NCBI RefSeq assembly: GCF_902488535.1
Contig: NZ_CABTWO010000006.1
Location: 37,708-101,707, forward strand
Direction of reading: 5' to 3'
DNA from: an uncultured Mobiluncus sp.
Lineage (GTDB): Bacteria > Actinomycetota > Actinomycetes > Actinomycetales > Actinomycetaceae
DNA: 64,000 nt
Shown: positions 1 through 7,787 of the stretch, piece by piece
Numbering within the stretch: position 1 is the first letter of the stretch
Layout: each line of letters starts with the position of its first letter
The notes under the pieces: generated by a model
What the model saw: the letters and a program-made list of their open reading frames with translations, nothing else
The model's database searches: none
Told to the model about the DNA's origin: nothing
Position numbers and translations under genes: made by a program

Positions 1-1
1 T

Positions 2-115
2 TCCAAAACTTACACTCACACCTACGCGCCGGATAATGCGGTAGTGTGCGCGAAGGATTTAGCCGCTCAACAAGCTAGTGAAGACGCAGCCCCGTCCCAA
101 GACACAGACGACTAG
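2..115 (+). CDS. C-terminal end of an unidentified protein (partial)
   Basis: From base 2 a frame stays open for 37 codons to a TAG at 113-115, ending in an acidic, Ala/Gln/Asp-rich tail (residues ...QQASEDAAPSQDTDD). The end lies 41 bases before the ferredoxin start, a spacing that suits the end of an upstream gene. The start lies outside the window and no family could be recognised. It may also be a chance open frame. Seen: the open frame and stop. Inferred: that it is coding. Confidence 0.35.
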   Translation, partial: SKTYTHTYAPDNAVVCAKDLAAQQASEDAAPSQDTDD

Positions 116-144
116 CCGACAGGTGAACCTGAGACGACACGGGG

Positions 145-150
145 TAGGAT
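145..150 (+). promoter_or_regulatory. -10 box of a leaderless promoter for fdxA
   Basis: TAGGAT ends 6 bases before the ATG at 157, so transcription would start at or next to the A of the start codon. No Shine-Dalgarno sequence fits in between. No good -35 hexamer was seen. Confidence 0.6.
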
Positions 151-156
151 AGACCT

Positions 157-480
157 ATGACTTACGTGATAGCTCAACCTTGTGTAGATGTGAAAGATAA
201 GGCTTGCGTTGACGAGTGCCCGGTGGACTGCATTTATGAAGGTGAACGCACCCTGTACATCAATCCGCTGGAGTGTGTGGATTGCGGAGCTTGCGAGCCG
301 GTGTGCCCGCCGCAGGCAATCTATTATGAAGACGACTTGCCCGCGCCGTGGACGGACTTCTTGCGGGCAAACCGGGACTTTTTCGCCGACTTTGAAAACC
401 CGACTCCCGGAGGGGCCTCGGTAGTGGGCAAGGTCGACAAGGACGACCCGATGGTCGCCGCGCTACCTCCCCAGGGTTGA
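157..480 (+). CDS. fdxA: Seven-iron ferredoxin FdxA
   Basis: Small (107 aa) soluble electron carrier. Cysteines at 9, 17, 21 and 25 and at 40, 43, 46 and 50 fit the 3Fe-4S plus 4Fe-4S pattern of mycobacterial FdxA. The start (MTYVIAQPCVDVKDKACV) and the C-terminal region (PGGAS...LPPQG) are typical of that family. The physiological partner cannot be read from the sequence; family members serve redox enzymes and are often induced by low oxygen or stress. The start ATG is preceded at 6 bases by TAGGAT and by no ribosome binding site, so the mRNA is probably leaderless. The next gene is citrate synthase with its own promoter, so fdxA is probably monocistronic. Confidence 0.95.
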   Translation: MTYVIAQPCVDVKDKACVDECPVDCIYEGERTLYINPLECVDCGACEPVCPPQAIYYEDDLPAPWTDFLRANRDFFADFENPTPGGASVVGKVDKDDPMVAALPPQG

Positions 481-602
481 TTTCTGTACCGTTCGGTGTA
501 TTTTCCCTCGGCTGACAGAACGCCCCCTCAACGTACGAGACGGTGCGAATCGCAACGGCATCGCTCTTGTGATTTCCATATAAATTATTGATGGTAAAAC
601 CA

Positions 603-632
603 TTGGACGAAACACGGGTAGGGGAGTACTAT
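603..632 (+). promoter_or_regulatory. Probable gltA promoter
   Basis: TTGGAC (603-608), an 18-base spacer and TACTAT (627-632) resemble a housekeeping sigma promoter. Transcription would start near 639, leaving a leader of about 87 bases. The upstream stretch 481-602 holds no gene that I can see. Confidence 0.5.
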
Positions 633-640
633 ATTTCTAA

Positions 641-652
641 GGACTTAAGTCC
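641..652. promoter_or_regulatory. 12-bp perfect palindrome in the gltA leader
   Basis: GGACTTAAGTCC is a perfect palindrome beginning 8 bases after the predicted -10 box of gltA, which is a position where a dimeric repressor could block transcription. No regulator was identified. Seen: the palindrome and its position. Inferred: operator function. Confidence 0.35.
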
Positions 653-725
653 CAAAGCTCCCAAGCCTGGCAATGCTGCCGGACCAGCGCTTATATGAAA
701 ATCAAAATGATCGAGGAGGAATCTC

Positions 726-2030
726 ATGGGTGAGAAAAACGGAGAGTACTTTATTCAATCTGACCAGAAGCGATTGGATACCCCTTTCCACCAAGCCACG
801 CAAGGCAACAGCGGTCTTGAAATCAACAAACTGCTGAGTACCACTGGCAACGTCACTTTGGACTACGGTTTTGGCAACACTGCCAACTGTGAATCCAAGG
901 TGACTTACATTGACGGCGCCAAAGGGGTGCTGCGTTACCGCGGTTACCCGATTGAGGAACTGGCTCGTGAATCCAGTTTCGTGGAGGTCGCTTACCTCTT
1001 GATTTATGGTGACCTGCCCAACGCGAAGTCCCTGGAAACTTTCACCCATAAAATCAAGCGCAACCGCCTGTTGCCCGAAGACTTCAAGGCCTTCTTTACG
1101 GCCTTCCCCTCTAACGGTCACCCCATGTCAATGCTCCAGGCGGGCGTTGCCGGTCTGGCGACCTACTATGAGGACACTTTGAACCCCCTCGACCCCGAAC
1201 AGCTCGAAGAAGCCACGATTCAGCTGATTGCCAAGCTCTCCGTCATGGTCGCGACCATCGCGAAGCGTGCCGCCGGTCTGCCTCAGCTGTACCCGGATGC
1301 GTCTCGTGACCTGACCGAGGACTTTATCCGGATGTGTTTCGGGCTGCCCTACCAGTCCTTCGATATCGATCCGGCGATGGTTCGCGCTTTGGACCGCCTG
1401 TTCATTCTGCACGCCGACCACGAACAGAACTGCTCGACCTCGACGGTGCGTTTCGTGGGCTCCTCTCATGCGAACCTTTACACTTCGGTGGCATCCGGGG
1501 TGGGCGCGTTGGCCGGTCCGCTGCACGGCGGGGCTAACGAGGCAGTGCTGCGAATGCTGATTCAGCTGCGGGACACGGATATGACGGTTAAGACTTTCGT
1601 CGAAAAGGTTAAGAACAAGGAAGACGGTATCAAGCTGATGGGCTTTGGTCACCGTGTGTACAAGGCTTACGACCCGCGCGCCGCCCTAGTGAAGGAATCC
1701 GCCCACGAAGTCTTGAGCCGTTTGGGCAAGGCCGACAAGCTGCTGGACTTGGCGCTGGAGCTGGAGGGCATCGCGCTGAGCGACGACTACTTCGTTTCCC
1801 GTAACCTCTACCCGAACGTGGACTTCTACACTGGCTTGATTTACCGCGCGATGGGCTTCCCGATGAAGATGTTTACCCCGTTGTTTGCGGTGGGCCGTCT
1901 GCCGGGCTGGATTGCCCAGTATCGCGAAATGGTTGCCGATCCGGCCACCAAGATTGCTCGCCCGCGTCAGGTTTACATCGGACACACCGAGCGTCACTAC
2001 GAGAACCTGCGTTCCCGTTCTGCCAGGTAA
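726..2030 (+). CDS. gltA: Citrate synthase (type II, hexameric class)
   Basis: Condenses acetyl-CoA and oxaloacetate to citrate at the entry of the TCA cycle, in the cytoplasm. At 434 aa it has the length of bacterial type II enzymes. Catalytic residues are visible: His267 in PLHGGANEAV, His309 in GFGHRVYK and Asp366 in PNVDFYTGL. The N-terminal beta region before residue 60 is the extra domain of the NADH-regulated class. The start is well supported by GAGGAGGAA about 5 bases before ATG 726. It has its own promoter and a palindrome in the leader. The following gene, dapD, starts 114 bases downstream. Confidence 0.97.
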   Translation: MGEKNGEYFIQSDQKRLDTPFHQATQGNSGLEINKLLSTTGNVTLDYGFGNTANCESKVTYIDGAKGVLRYRGYPIEELARESSFVEVAYLLIYGDLPNAKSLETFTHKIKRNRLLPEDFKAFFTAFPSNGHPMSMLQAGVAGLATYYEDTLNPLDPEQLEEATIQLIAKLSVMVATIAKRAAGLPQLYPDASRDLTEDFIRMCFGLPYQSFDIDPAMVRALDRLFILHADHEQNCSTSTVRFVGSSHANLYTSVASGVGALAGPLHGGANEAVLRMLIQLRDTDMTVKTFVEKVKNKEDGIKLMGFGHRVYKAYDPRAALVKESAHEVLSRLGKADKLLDLALELEGIALSDDYFVSRNLYPNVDFYTGLIYRAMGFPMKMFTPLFAVGRLPGWIAQYREMVADPATKIARPRQVYIGHTERHYENLRSRSAR

Positions 2031-2144
2031 GCGGCTTTTTGTGTCTCCCTGCCCCGCCTGTTTACCGGCGGCGCGTAATGCGCTCCGGCGCAGGCGGTGA
2101 GGCGAGGCAAAATTGTTGACATTATTTTAGAGAGAAGGAAAAAC

Positions 2145-3107
2145 ATGGTTAAGAAAGTTTGGGGTGTCGGCCTGACGGCCGAAACTGAGAGCGGAAAGTC
2201 GCTGGACACCTGGTACCCTTACATTTTCGAGGGCGACGTGGACGAGGCGAAGGCGAAAGAGCTGACCGCGAAGCTGGCGCACCTGGAGGGCAAGGACGAT
2301 GCTCGCCTGATCGTTAACAAGGTCATTACCGTGACCGCCGATTTGGAGGACGATGTCCAGAGCGCTCCTGATGGGTACTTGCGTTTGCACGCCCTGTCGT
2401 GGCGCATAGTGAAACCCAACACGTTGAGTTTGGAAGGCCTGTTCGACAAACTAAACCTGGTGGCGTGGACCAGCCGCGGAGCTTGTGATTACGAGAACTT
2501 CGAGGAAACCCGTCTGCGCCTGATGACCAAGTACGGCATCGGCGCCAATATCCGTTGTGTGGATCGGATTCCCCGGATGACCACCTATGTGACTCCGGAC
2601 GGGGTGCGGATTGCCAATACTGAAAACGTGCGGTTGGGGGCTTACCTGCATCCAGGCACCGAGATTGGCTATACCGGATTCGTGAACTACAACGCAGGGA
2701 CCCTCGGAGCGGCCCGGATTGAGGGGCGGCTGTCGCAGGGCGTGACTGTGGACGAAGGCACGACTTTGGCTGGTGGAGCTTCTACCGCGGGTACTTTGGC
2801 GGTGGGAGCGCACAAGCGCGTGTCCCTGGGTAAGAAGTGTCACATGGGGGCGAACTCCGGTTTGGCGATTCCGCTGGGAGACGACTGCGTTGTTGAAGGC
2901 GGCTTGTATTTGAACAGCGACACCAAGGTTTACTACATGCCTTCCGGCGGTGTTATGCCTGGTGATACCGGGTTCTTTATCGAGCCAAAGACGATGTTGG
3001 CTGAGGAGCTGGCAGGAGTTTCCCACGCCGTGTTCCGCCGCAACTCGCAGACGGGTCGTGTCGAGGCCGTGTCTCGCGGTGGTACAGCCATCGAGTTCTC
3101 AGACTGA
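2145..3107 (+). CDS. dapD: 2,3,4,5-tetrahydropyridine-2,6-dicarboxylate N-succinyltransferase
   Basis: Transfers succinyl from succinyl-CoA to tetrahydrodipicolinate in the DAP/lysine pathway that supplies peptidoglycan. The 320-aa protein matches the actinobacterial DapD class: an alpha/beta N-terminal part, then from about residue 165 a left-handed beta-helix of hexapeptide-like turns (NVRLGAYLHPGTEIGYTGF, then AARIEGRLSQGVTVDEGTTL), and a C-terminal stretch with PSGGVMPGDTGFFIEPK. The start at 2145 follows AGAGAAGGA by 7 bases; upstream in-frame codons lack such a site. Bases 2050-2100 upstream can fold into a GC-rich hairpin (GCCTG...CAGGC), which may end gltA transcripts, but it has no T-tract. 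It ends at a strong bidirectional terminator. Confidence 0.93.
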   Translation: MVKKVWGVGLTAETESGKSLDTWYPYIFEGDVDEAKAKELTAKLAHLEGKDDARLIVNKVITVTADLEDDVQSAPDGYLRLHALSWRIVKPNTLSLEGLFDKLNLVAWTSRGACDYENFEETRLRLMTKYGIGANIRCVDRIPRMTTYVTPDGVRIANTENVRLGAYLHPGTEIGYTGFVNYNAGTLGAARIEGRLSQGVTVDEGTTLAGGASTAGTLAVGAHKRVSLGKKCHMGANSGLAIPLGDDCVVEGGLYLNSDTKVYYMPSGGVMPGDTGFFIEPKTMLAEELAGVSHAVFRRNSQTGRVEAVSRGGTAIEFSD

Positions 3108-3143
3108 GAATCCGCCAGTTTGGCGCTGTTTTTTGGATTAATG

Positions 3144-3177
3144 CTTTTTGGGGCTGGCACACGCCAGCCCCAAAAAG
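3144..3177. terminator. Bidirectional intrinsic terminator between dapD and the CAP-domain gene
   Basis: A perfect 15-bp inverted repeat (CTTTTTGGGGCTGGC, loop ACAC, GCCAGCCCCAAAAAG) is followed by a T-rich stretch on the plus strand. It lies between two convergent genes and can serve both strands. Confidence 0.9.
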
Positions 3178-3233
3178 TTTATTAAGTTAGGAAAAGTTTA
3201 TTCAGTTGGGTGTTTTGCCTGTTTAAGAACCCT

Positions 3234-4667
3234 TTACCGGCAAAACATCTGGGTCGCGTAGGACGAATTCGGCCCGTCGAACCACACCCCGATACCGGTG
3301 GTGGTGAAGCCGGATTCCATCAGGTTCGCGAAGTGCCCCGGTGAGTGAATCCAGTTGGTGACGTGCTTGGCGCCGCCCTGGCCAGCGGGGAAGAAGCCCA
3401 TGTGCCAGTCAATGTTTTCACCTATCATGCGGCAAGGATGGCCAAAGATAGAGTTGATGCCGTTTGGGGCTCCGTCGGAATGCTCGAATTCTCCGGTTTC
3501 AGCCATATGTTTTGACCAGGCGCGAGCCATGGCATCCATGGTGGGGTTGCGAGTCAGGGGAGCGATACCGTCCTGGGCTCGTCGTGCATTAATCCCGGCA
3601 TGGATAGCCGCTTCCTCTTGGGCGGCGGCTTGCTCCATCGAGGCTGCCGTATTGCTGGGATTATTCGGTTGGGCTGGTTTGGCCGGTTGGGCCGGCGGAG
3701 TAAATTCGGTACCGCTGGCAATCATCTGCATGACCTGCGGATTCCAGATGCTGCCACCCAAGAAAATGGGGGAAGCCGTATTATTATGCGTGTAACCTGC
3801 GGCGATATTTATCCCGGAGCTCGGCGAGATAGAGGACAGGATGATGGGGCCGTCCTGGAGCGCTCCCCCGGAAACAGAATCAGCCAGCACGTCACCGCGA
3901 GCCACGTAGAAGGTTCCCTTGTGACCGGGGAAAGCGTGGTTGGCAATAGCCAGGGAGGTGACGTAGCGGTTCTCTCCCTGCAGACGGTCAGTGGCTATCC
4001 CTTGGGAAACTTCGCCAAGCACCGCGGCGGACACGGCCCCCGGCCCGCCCAAGGCGATGACCTTGTGGACTCCAAGCGCCTTAATGGTATTGGCGGCGAA
4101 AGCATTATTTCCGTTGGGATTGACCAAAATGACCGGACCGTCAGTGAGAACCCCACCAGCTACCGCGTCGGGGGAGCCGTCCCCGGCGCCACTGGCGATA
4201 TAAGTCACGGTTGCGCCGCTGGGGAAGGCGGTAGCGGCGATCTTTGCTGAGGTTTCATAGCGGGTGGCTCCGAAGATTCGGGCGGTAGGCTTATTCCCAG
4301 CTACTCGGGCTAAAGTAGCGTCGGAAACCACCCCCGGTCCACCTAGAGCGATGACTTTACCGCTGACTTTCAAGCCGGACACATACTGGGCGGCAGCATT
4401 ATTGTTGCCGTTTGGGTTGACCAAAACAATCGGGCCTCCCGGCAGGGACCCTGCTGAGAGAGCATCGGCTAAAACGTCGCCGCGTGCCAAGTAAACATTT
4501 TCCGCGGAGGAGGGATAAGCGTGGCGTGAAATCGCCACGGAAGTTTCGTAACGGTTAGAGCCCGCGAGCTGGTTGAAACCCTCAGCGTTAGCAGCGGCGC
4601 AGGTGATGGTAGACGCGCCAGTCAAAGCAAGAGCACAAACCGCGACAATGAAATGTTTCCGGTTCAT
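3234..4667 (-). CDS. Secreted protein with three cell-wall-binding repeats and a CAP/SCP domain
   Basis: Signal peptide of 28-29 residues (MNRKHFIVAVCALALTGAS...CAAANA|EG). Three cell-wall-binding type 2 repeats follow, each starting with an 'R(Y)ET/RYVTS..IA' block and ending in 'VIALGGPG' or 'IFLGGS' (about residues 30-120, 125-220 and 225-315). A Pro/Ala/Asn linker (about 318-345) leads to a C-terminal CAP domain (about 350-477) with INARRAQDGIAPLTRNPTMD, HSDGAP and WIHSPGHFANLM. The CWB2 repeats probably hold it at the wall; the CAP domain has no certain enzymatic role in bacteria. The start is supported by AAAGGA 7 bases upstream. It is a single gene between a terminator and radA. Confidence 0.9.
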   Translation of the reverse strand: MNRKHFIVAVCALALTGASTITCAAANAEGFNQLAGSNRYETSVAISRHAYPSSAENVYLARGDVLADALSAGSLPGGPIVLVNPNGNNNAAAQYVSGLKVSGKVIALGGPGVVSDATLARVAGNKPTARIFGATRYETSAKIAATAFPSGATVTYIASGAGDGSPDAVAGGVLTDGPVILVNPNGNNAFAANTIKALGVHKVIALGGPGAVSAAVLGEVSQGIATDRLQGENRYVTSLAIANHAFPGHKGTFYVARGDVLADSVSGGALQDGPIILSSISPSSGINIAAGYTHNNTASPIFLGGSIWNPQVMQMIASGTEFTPPAQPAKPAQPNNPSNTAASMEQAAAQEEAAIHAGINARRAQDGIAPLTRNPTMDAMARAWSKHMAETGEFEHSDGAPNGINSIFGHPCRMIGENIDWHMGFFPAGQGGAKHVTNWIHSPGHFANLMESGFTTTGIGVWFDGPNSSYATQMFCR

Positions 4668-4742
4668 ATCAGGTCCTTTCGGTAGTCGGGGTGTATTTAT
4701 TGTGACATACCGGGCATACGAAAAGTTCCGTTTCGGGGTAAC

Positions 4743-6260
4743 TCAGATTTCGTGGTCTTTGGGGGAGGCCGGCACGCGGCGCAGAGCTAGGCTCATCGCT
4801 TCGCGCAGGTTTGCGGCAGCCTGAATTTTGAATCCTCGCGGAGCCTTCAGGCCCCCCGCGGCGGCGGCAGGCACAATAGCGCCGGTGAATCCCAGTCGAG
4901 CCGCTTCCGCCACCCGGCGAGACACCGAGGTACAGGAACGGATTTCTCCGGTCAGCGAGACTTCCCCAAAAGCCACCAGACCAGGGTCGATGACCTGACC
5001 TGTTACGGCTGAAGCCGCCGCGAGCGCAACCGCCAAGTCTACTGCCGGCTCGACCGCTCTGGCCCCGCCCACTGTAGAGACGTAAGCGTCCAAGGTGCCA
5101 AAAGGCAGTTTCAGCCGAGCTTGCAGGACGGCCAGCATCATGGCGGTGCGGGAATAATCCAAGCCGGAAACGGTGCGCCGCGGTGAACCGCCCGCAATGG
5201 GGGTGGCCAGGGCTTCTATCTCTATAGGCAGGGCGCGCCGGCCTTCCAGCGACATGGTGACGCAGGCTCCGGGCACCGGCTCGGCCGTTTTGCTGAGGAA
5301 CAGGCCGCTGGGATCCTCGATGCCTTCGATGCCGGATTCGACCATTTGAAAGAAACCGACTGCGTCCGTAGGCCCGTAGCGGTTTTTCACTGCGCGCAAC
5401 AGCCGCAGTTCCCCAGTTCGTTCGCCCTCGAACTGGCAGACCACGTCCACCAGGTGTTCCAGGGTACGCGGGCCGGCCACCGCCCCGTCCTTGGTAACAT
5501 GCCCCACCAAGATCAGTGCCATGTGGCGACTTTTTGCCGCGTCAATGAGCCGGGCCGCGACTTCGCGAACCTGAGCCGGGCCGCCGATAGAGGTGTCCAT
5601 AGTGGGATCAGTCAGGGTCTGAATGGAGTCAATGATGGTTAAATCCGGGCCGATAGTATCGATTTGGGCCAAGGCCTGCGAGACTTGGGTTTCCGCTGCC
5701 AGATAGAGGTTTTCCGCTACTCCACCGATACGATTTGCGCGGGACAGCACCGCTTCGGCAGTTTCCTCGCCGGTGAGGTACAGGACAGTTTTGCCCTCAG
5801 TATCCGCAGCGGCGGGGGCAGGTGAATCGGGGGAAACCAAGCGTAGCCCGGATTTTTTCTCACTGGCACCGGGGGAGTGCGGGGCCGCGCCTTGGGCAAT
5901 CCGGGCGGCGACCTCTAACAGCAGCGTTGACTTCCCGATTCCCGGCTCACCAGCCAGCAAGATGACCGCACCGGGGACAATACCGCCGCTGAGGACTCGA
6001 TCGAATTCGCCCACTCCGGTCGGTAGGCGCACCGCCCGTTCGGTGGAGTACTGGCCAATAGGTTTGGCTGGGGACGCCGGGCGCCCGTATCCGCCGGAAC
6101 TGCGCACCGCGGTTCCCCCCGCCGCCCGAGCGGAACTTTTCGCCAGGACCACGTTTTCTTCCAGGGTGCCCCACTGGCCGCAACCGCGGCATTGGCCAGC
6201 CCATTTGGGCCATTCTTCCCCGCAGTTGGAGCACACGTAAACCGTTTTTTCTTTCGCCAT
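4743..6260 (-). CDS. radA: DNA repair ATPase RadA (Sms)
   Basis: Branch-migration ATPase that processes recombination intermediates. In order: an N-terminal zinc finger (Cys10, 13, 24 and 27), a Gly/Ala/Ser linker, a RecA-like ATPase with Walker A GEPGIGKS at 104-111 and a Walker B around LTIIDSIQT, the RadA signature (here KNRYG at 292-296 rather than the usual KNRFG), and a C-terminal Lon-like domain (GGARAVEPAVDLAVALA). About 25 extra residues (127-155, Ser/Pro/Ala-rich) are inserted after the Walker A helix. At 505 aa it is a little longer than most RadA. It is transcribed away from menA across a 435-base gap. Confidence 0.96.
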   Translation of the reverse strand: MAKEKTVYVCSNCGEEWPKWAGQCRGCGQWGTLEENVVLAKSSARAAGGTAVRSSGGYGRPASPAKPIGQYSTERAVRLPTGVGEFDRVLSGGIVPGAVILLAGEPGIGKSTLLLEVAARIAQGAAPHSPGASEKKSGLRLVSPDSPAPAAADTEGKTVLYLTGEETAEAVLSRANRIGGVAENLYLAAETQVSQALAQIDTIGPDLTIIDSIQTLTDPTMDTSIGGPAQVREVAARLIDAAKSRHMALILVGHVTKDGAVAGPRTLEHLVDVVCQFEGERTGELRLLRAVKNRYGPTDAVGFFQMVESGIEGIEDPSGLFLSKTAEPVPGACVTMSLEGRRALPIEIEALATPIAGGSPRRTVSGLDYSRTAMMLAVLQARLKLPFGTLDAYVSTVGGARAVEPAVDLAVALAAASAVTGQVIDPGLVAFGEVSLTGEIRSCTSVSRRVAEAARLGFTGAIVPAAAAGGLKAPRGFKIQAAANLREAMSLALRRVPASPKDHEI

Positions 6261-6449
6261 GACTCCATCGTCTCACAACCCCCGGATGTGAAAAATCGCG
6301 AGTTTTGAAACCCGAGCACTGCGCGATGAATCCCTATACCGGGGCGAACGCCCCGCACCAAATCAACCAAACAATACCTGGAAAACGCCTAAAAAACGAT
6401 GGATAACAGGACGGGATAATCATAGGGATACTTGCTGGGTTGCGGTTAT

Positions 6450-6507
6450 AAGGTGGGATTTAGGTCGTAGCTGCCATTATTGGCAGCTACGACCCTATTT
6501 TCACCTT
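6450..6507. other. Strong hairpin in the radA-menA divergent intergenic region
   Basis: The gap 6261-6695 has no gene. It holds a 14-bp perfect inverted repeat (GGTCGTAGCTGCCA at 6463-6476, loop TTAT, TGGCAGCTACGACC at 6481-6494) with an outer pair AAGGTG (6450-6455) and CACCTT (6502-6507), plus a smaller CGGGGC-GAAC-GCCCCG hairpin at 6340-6355. Both flanking genes point away, so this is not the terminator of either. It could end a small RNA transcribed from 6400-6450, or be a relic of a mobile palindromic element. The remainder (6508-6695) is AT-rich and probably carries the menA promoter. Confidence 0.6.
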
Positions 6508-6695
6508 TAATCAACGCACACTTCGAAACCCCACACCCGGGGTCACAAATTAACTGGTTAATTTCAGGTTAAAACCGCGTTAGACTTTTAAGGCAATTTG
6601 CGGCCGGAACCCGCTGGGCGACCCCAGAACCTTGTGAAAGCGCGAAACCTCACACCCGGTGCCGCAACGATTGCAACGCAAAGAAAGGAACCCCG

Positions 6696-7610
6696 ATGGC
6701 CACCGCTCAAGCCTGGATCGAAGGAGCGCGGCTGCGTACTCTCCCGGCTTCGGCGGCACCCGTCCTGCTCGGCACCGGCATCGCCGCTGGACTGGGCAAG
6801 ATGGATCCCTGGTTGGCCTTGGGTTGCTTGGCGGTGGCGCTGCTGCTGCAAATCGGGGTGAATTTCTCTAATGACTATTCCGACGGGATTCGGGGCACAG
6901 ATGAATACCGCGTCGGTCCGCCGCGCCTGGTCGGAGGCGGGGAAAATCCGCGCAAAGTCTTGGCGGTGGCGCTGAGCTGTTTCGCTTTGGCCAGCATCGT
7001 GGGCTTGAGCGTCGCCATCGTCTCCCAGTCATGGTGGCTCATCGGCGCCGGAGTGGCGGCAGTCGCGGCTGCCTGGTTCTATACCGGGGGCAAGCACCCC
7101 TATGGCTATGCCGGGATAGGCCTGTCTGAGCTGCTGGTTTTTGTCTTTTTCGGGCTGATGGCGGTGCAGGGAACCTTGTGGGTCCAGGCCCAAGCCCTGC
7201 CGTGGCAGTCCTGGGCGCTGGCCAGCGGCCTGGGGTTGCTGTCCTGCGCACTGCTGATGGTCAATAACCTGCGCGACATTCCCACGGATCAGAAATCCGG
7301 CAAAGTTACCCTGGCCGTTCGTTTGGGAGATGCCTGGTCACGACGTATTTATCAGCTTTTCATCTATGTCGCTCTACTGTTGTCGCTGGCGGTGCTGTTT
7401 GTGCCGTGGCCGGAAATCTTCCCCGGCGGTTTTGTCCAGTGGACCGGCGGTTTCGTGGTGCAGTTGTTGCTGTGGCTAGGGGCTTTGCTGACGATGCGTC
7501 CGGTGCGCACACACCTGACCGGCAAGGCTCTGATTGTGGCTTTGCGCAACACCGGTTTCCTCACCCTGGCTTATGGCGGCTTGCTCGGTCTGCTGTTTGC
7601 ACTGCTCTAG
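6696..7610 (+). CDS. menA: 1,4-dihydroxy-2-naphthoate polyprenyltransferase
   Basis: Membrane prenyltransferase that attaches the polyprenyl tail to DHNA with loss of CO2, giving demethylmenaquinone. It has 304 aa with about eight or nine membrane segments. The first Asp-rich motif is N59-D60-Y-S-D63 followed by VGPPRLVGGG, which is typical of MenA; the second is LRDIPTDQKSGKVTLAVRLG. The start ATG follows AAAGAAAGGA by about 6 bases. A possible -10 box, TTAGACT, lies near 6578-6584. Its substrates would come from menB/menE and from the polyprenyl synthase at 59.7 kb, and its product goes to menG. Confidence 0.95.
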   Translation: MATAQAWIEGARLRTLPASAAPVLLGTGIAAGLGKMDPWLALGCLAVALLLQIGVNFSNDYSDGIRGTDEYRVGPPRLVGGGENPRKVLAVALSCFALASIVGLSVAIVSQSWWLIGAGVAAVAAAWFYTGGKHPYGYAGIGLSELLVFVFFGLMAVQGTLWVQAQALPWQSWALASGLGLLSCALLMVNNLRDIPTDQKSGKVTLAVRLGDAWSRRIYQLFIYVALLLSLAVLFVPWPEIFPGGFVQWTGGFVVQLLLWLGALLTMRPVRTHLTGKALIVALRNTGFLTLAYGGLLGLLFALL

Positions 7611-7685
7611 CCATTTTCGCCGGTTTTTCAGAATCGCGCACAAGCGCGGGTGGGCGGCAACTTGCCTCGGGTGTCGGTGGTCGGT

Positions 7686-7715
7686 TTACCTCAGCGCACC
7701 ATCCCGTGCTATGTT
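7686..7715 (+). promoter_or_regulatory. Probable promoter of the flavoprotein gene, extended -10 type
   Basis: TTACCT (7686-7691), an 18-base spacer and TATGTT (7710-7715) preceded by TGC, an extended -10. The leader would be about 65 bases long and contains a hairpin. Confidence 0.45.
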
Positions 7716-7728
7716 AATGGTATTCTGA

Positions 7729-7756
7729 GGTTCACCGGGAAAGCCCCCGGAGAACC
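7729..7756 (+). promoter_or_regulatory. 5'-leader hairpin upstream of the flavoprotein gene
   Basis: GGTTC-A-CCGGG (7729-7739) can pair with CCCGG-A-GAACC (7746-7756), a 10-bp stem with one A-A mismatch and a 6-base loop. It sits between the predicted promoter and the start codon at 7788. It has no U-tract, so it is more likely an mRNA-stability or regulatory structure than a terminator. Confidence 0.35.
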
Positions 7757-7787
7757 TTCTGATTACAACGGCAAAAGAGGGTAAAAC

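Noticed and set aside
2116..2121. TTGACA before dapD as a -35 box
   Set aside because: A 17-base spacer would put the -10 at 2139-2144 (AAAAAC), which is no -10 box; only the AT-rich TATTTT nearby fits, at the wrong distance.
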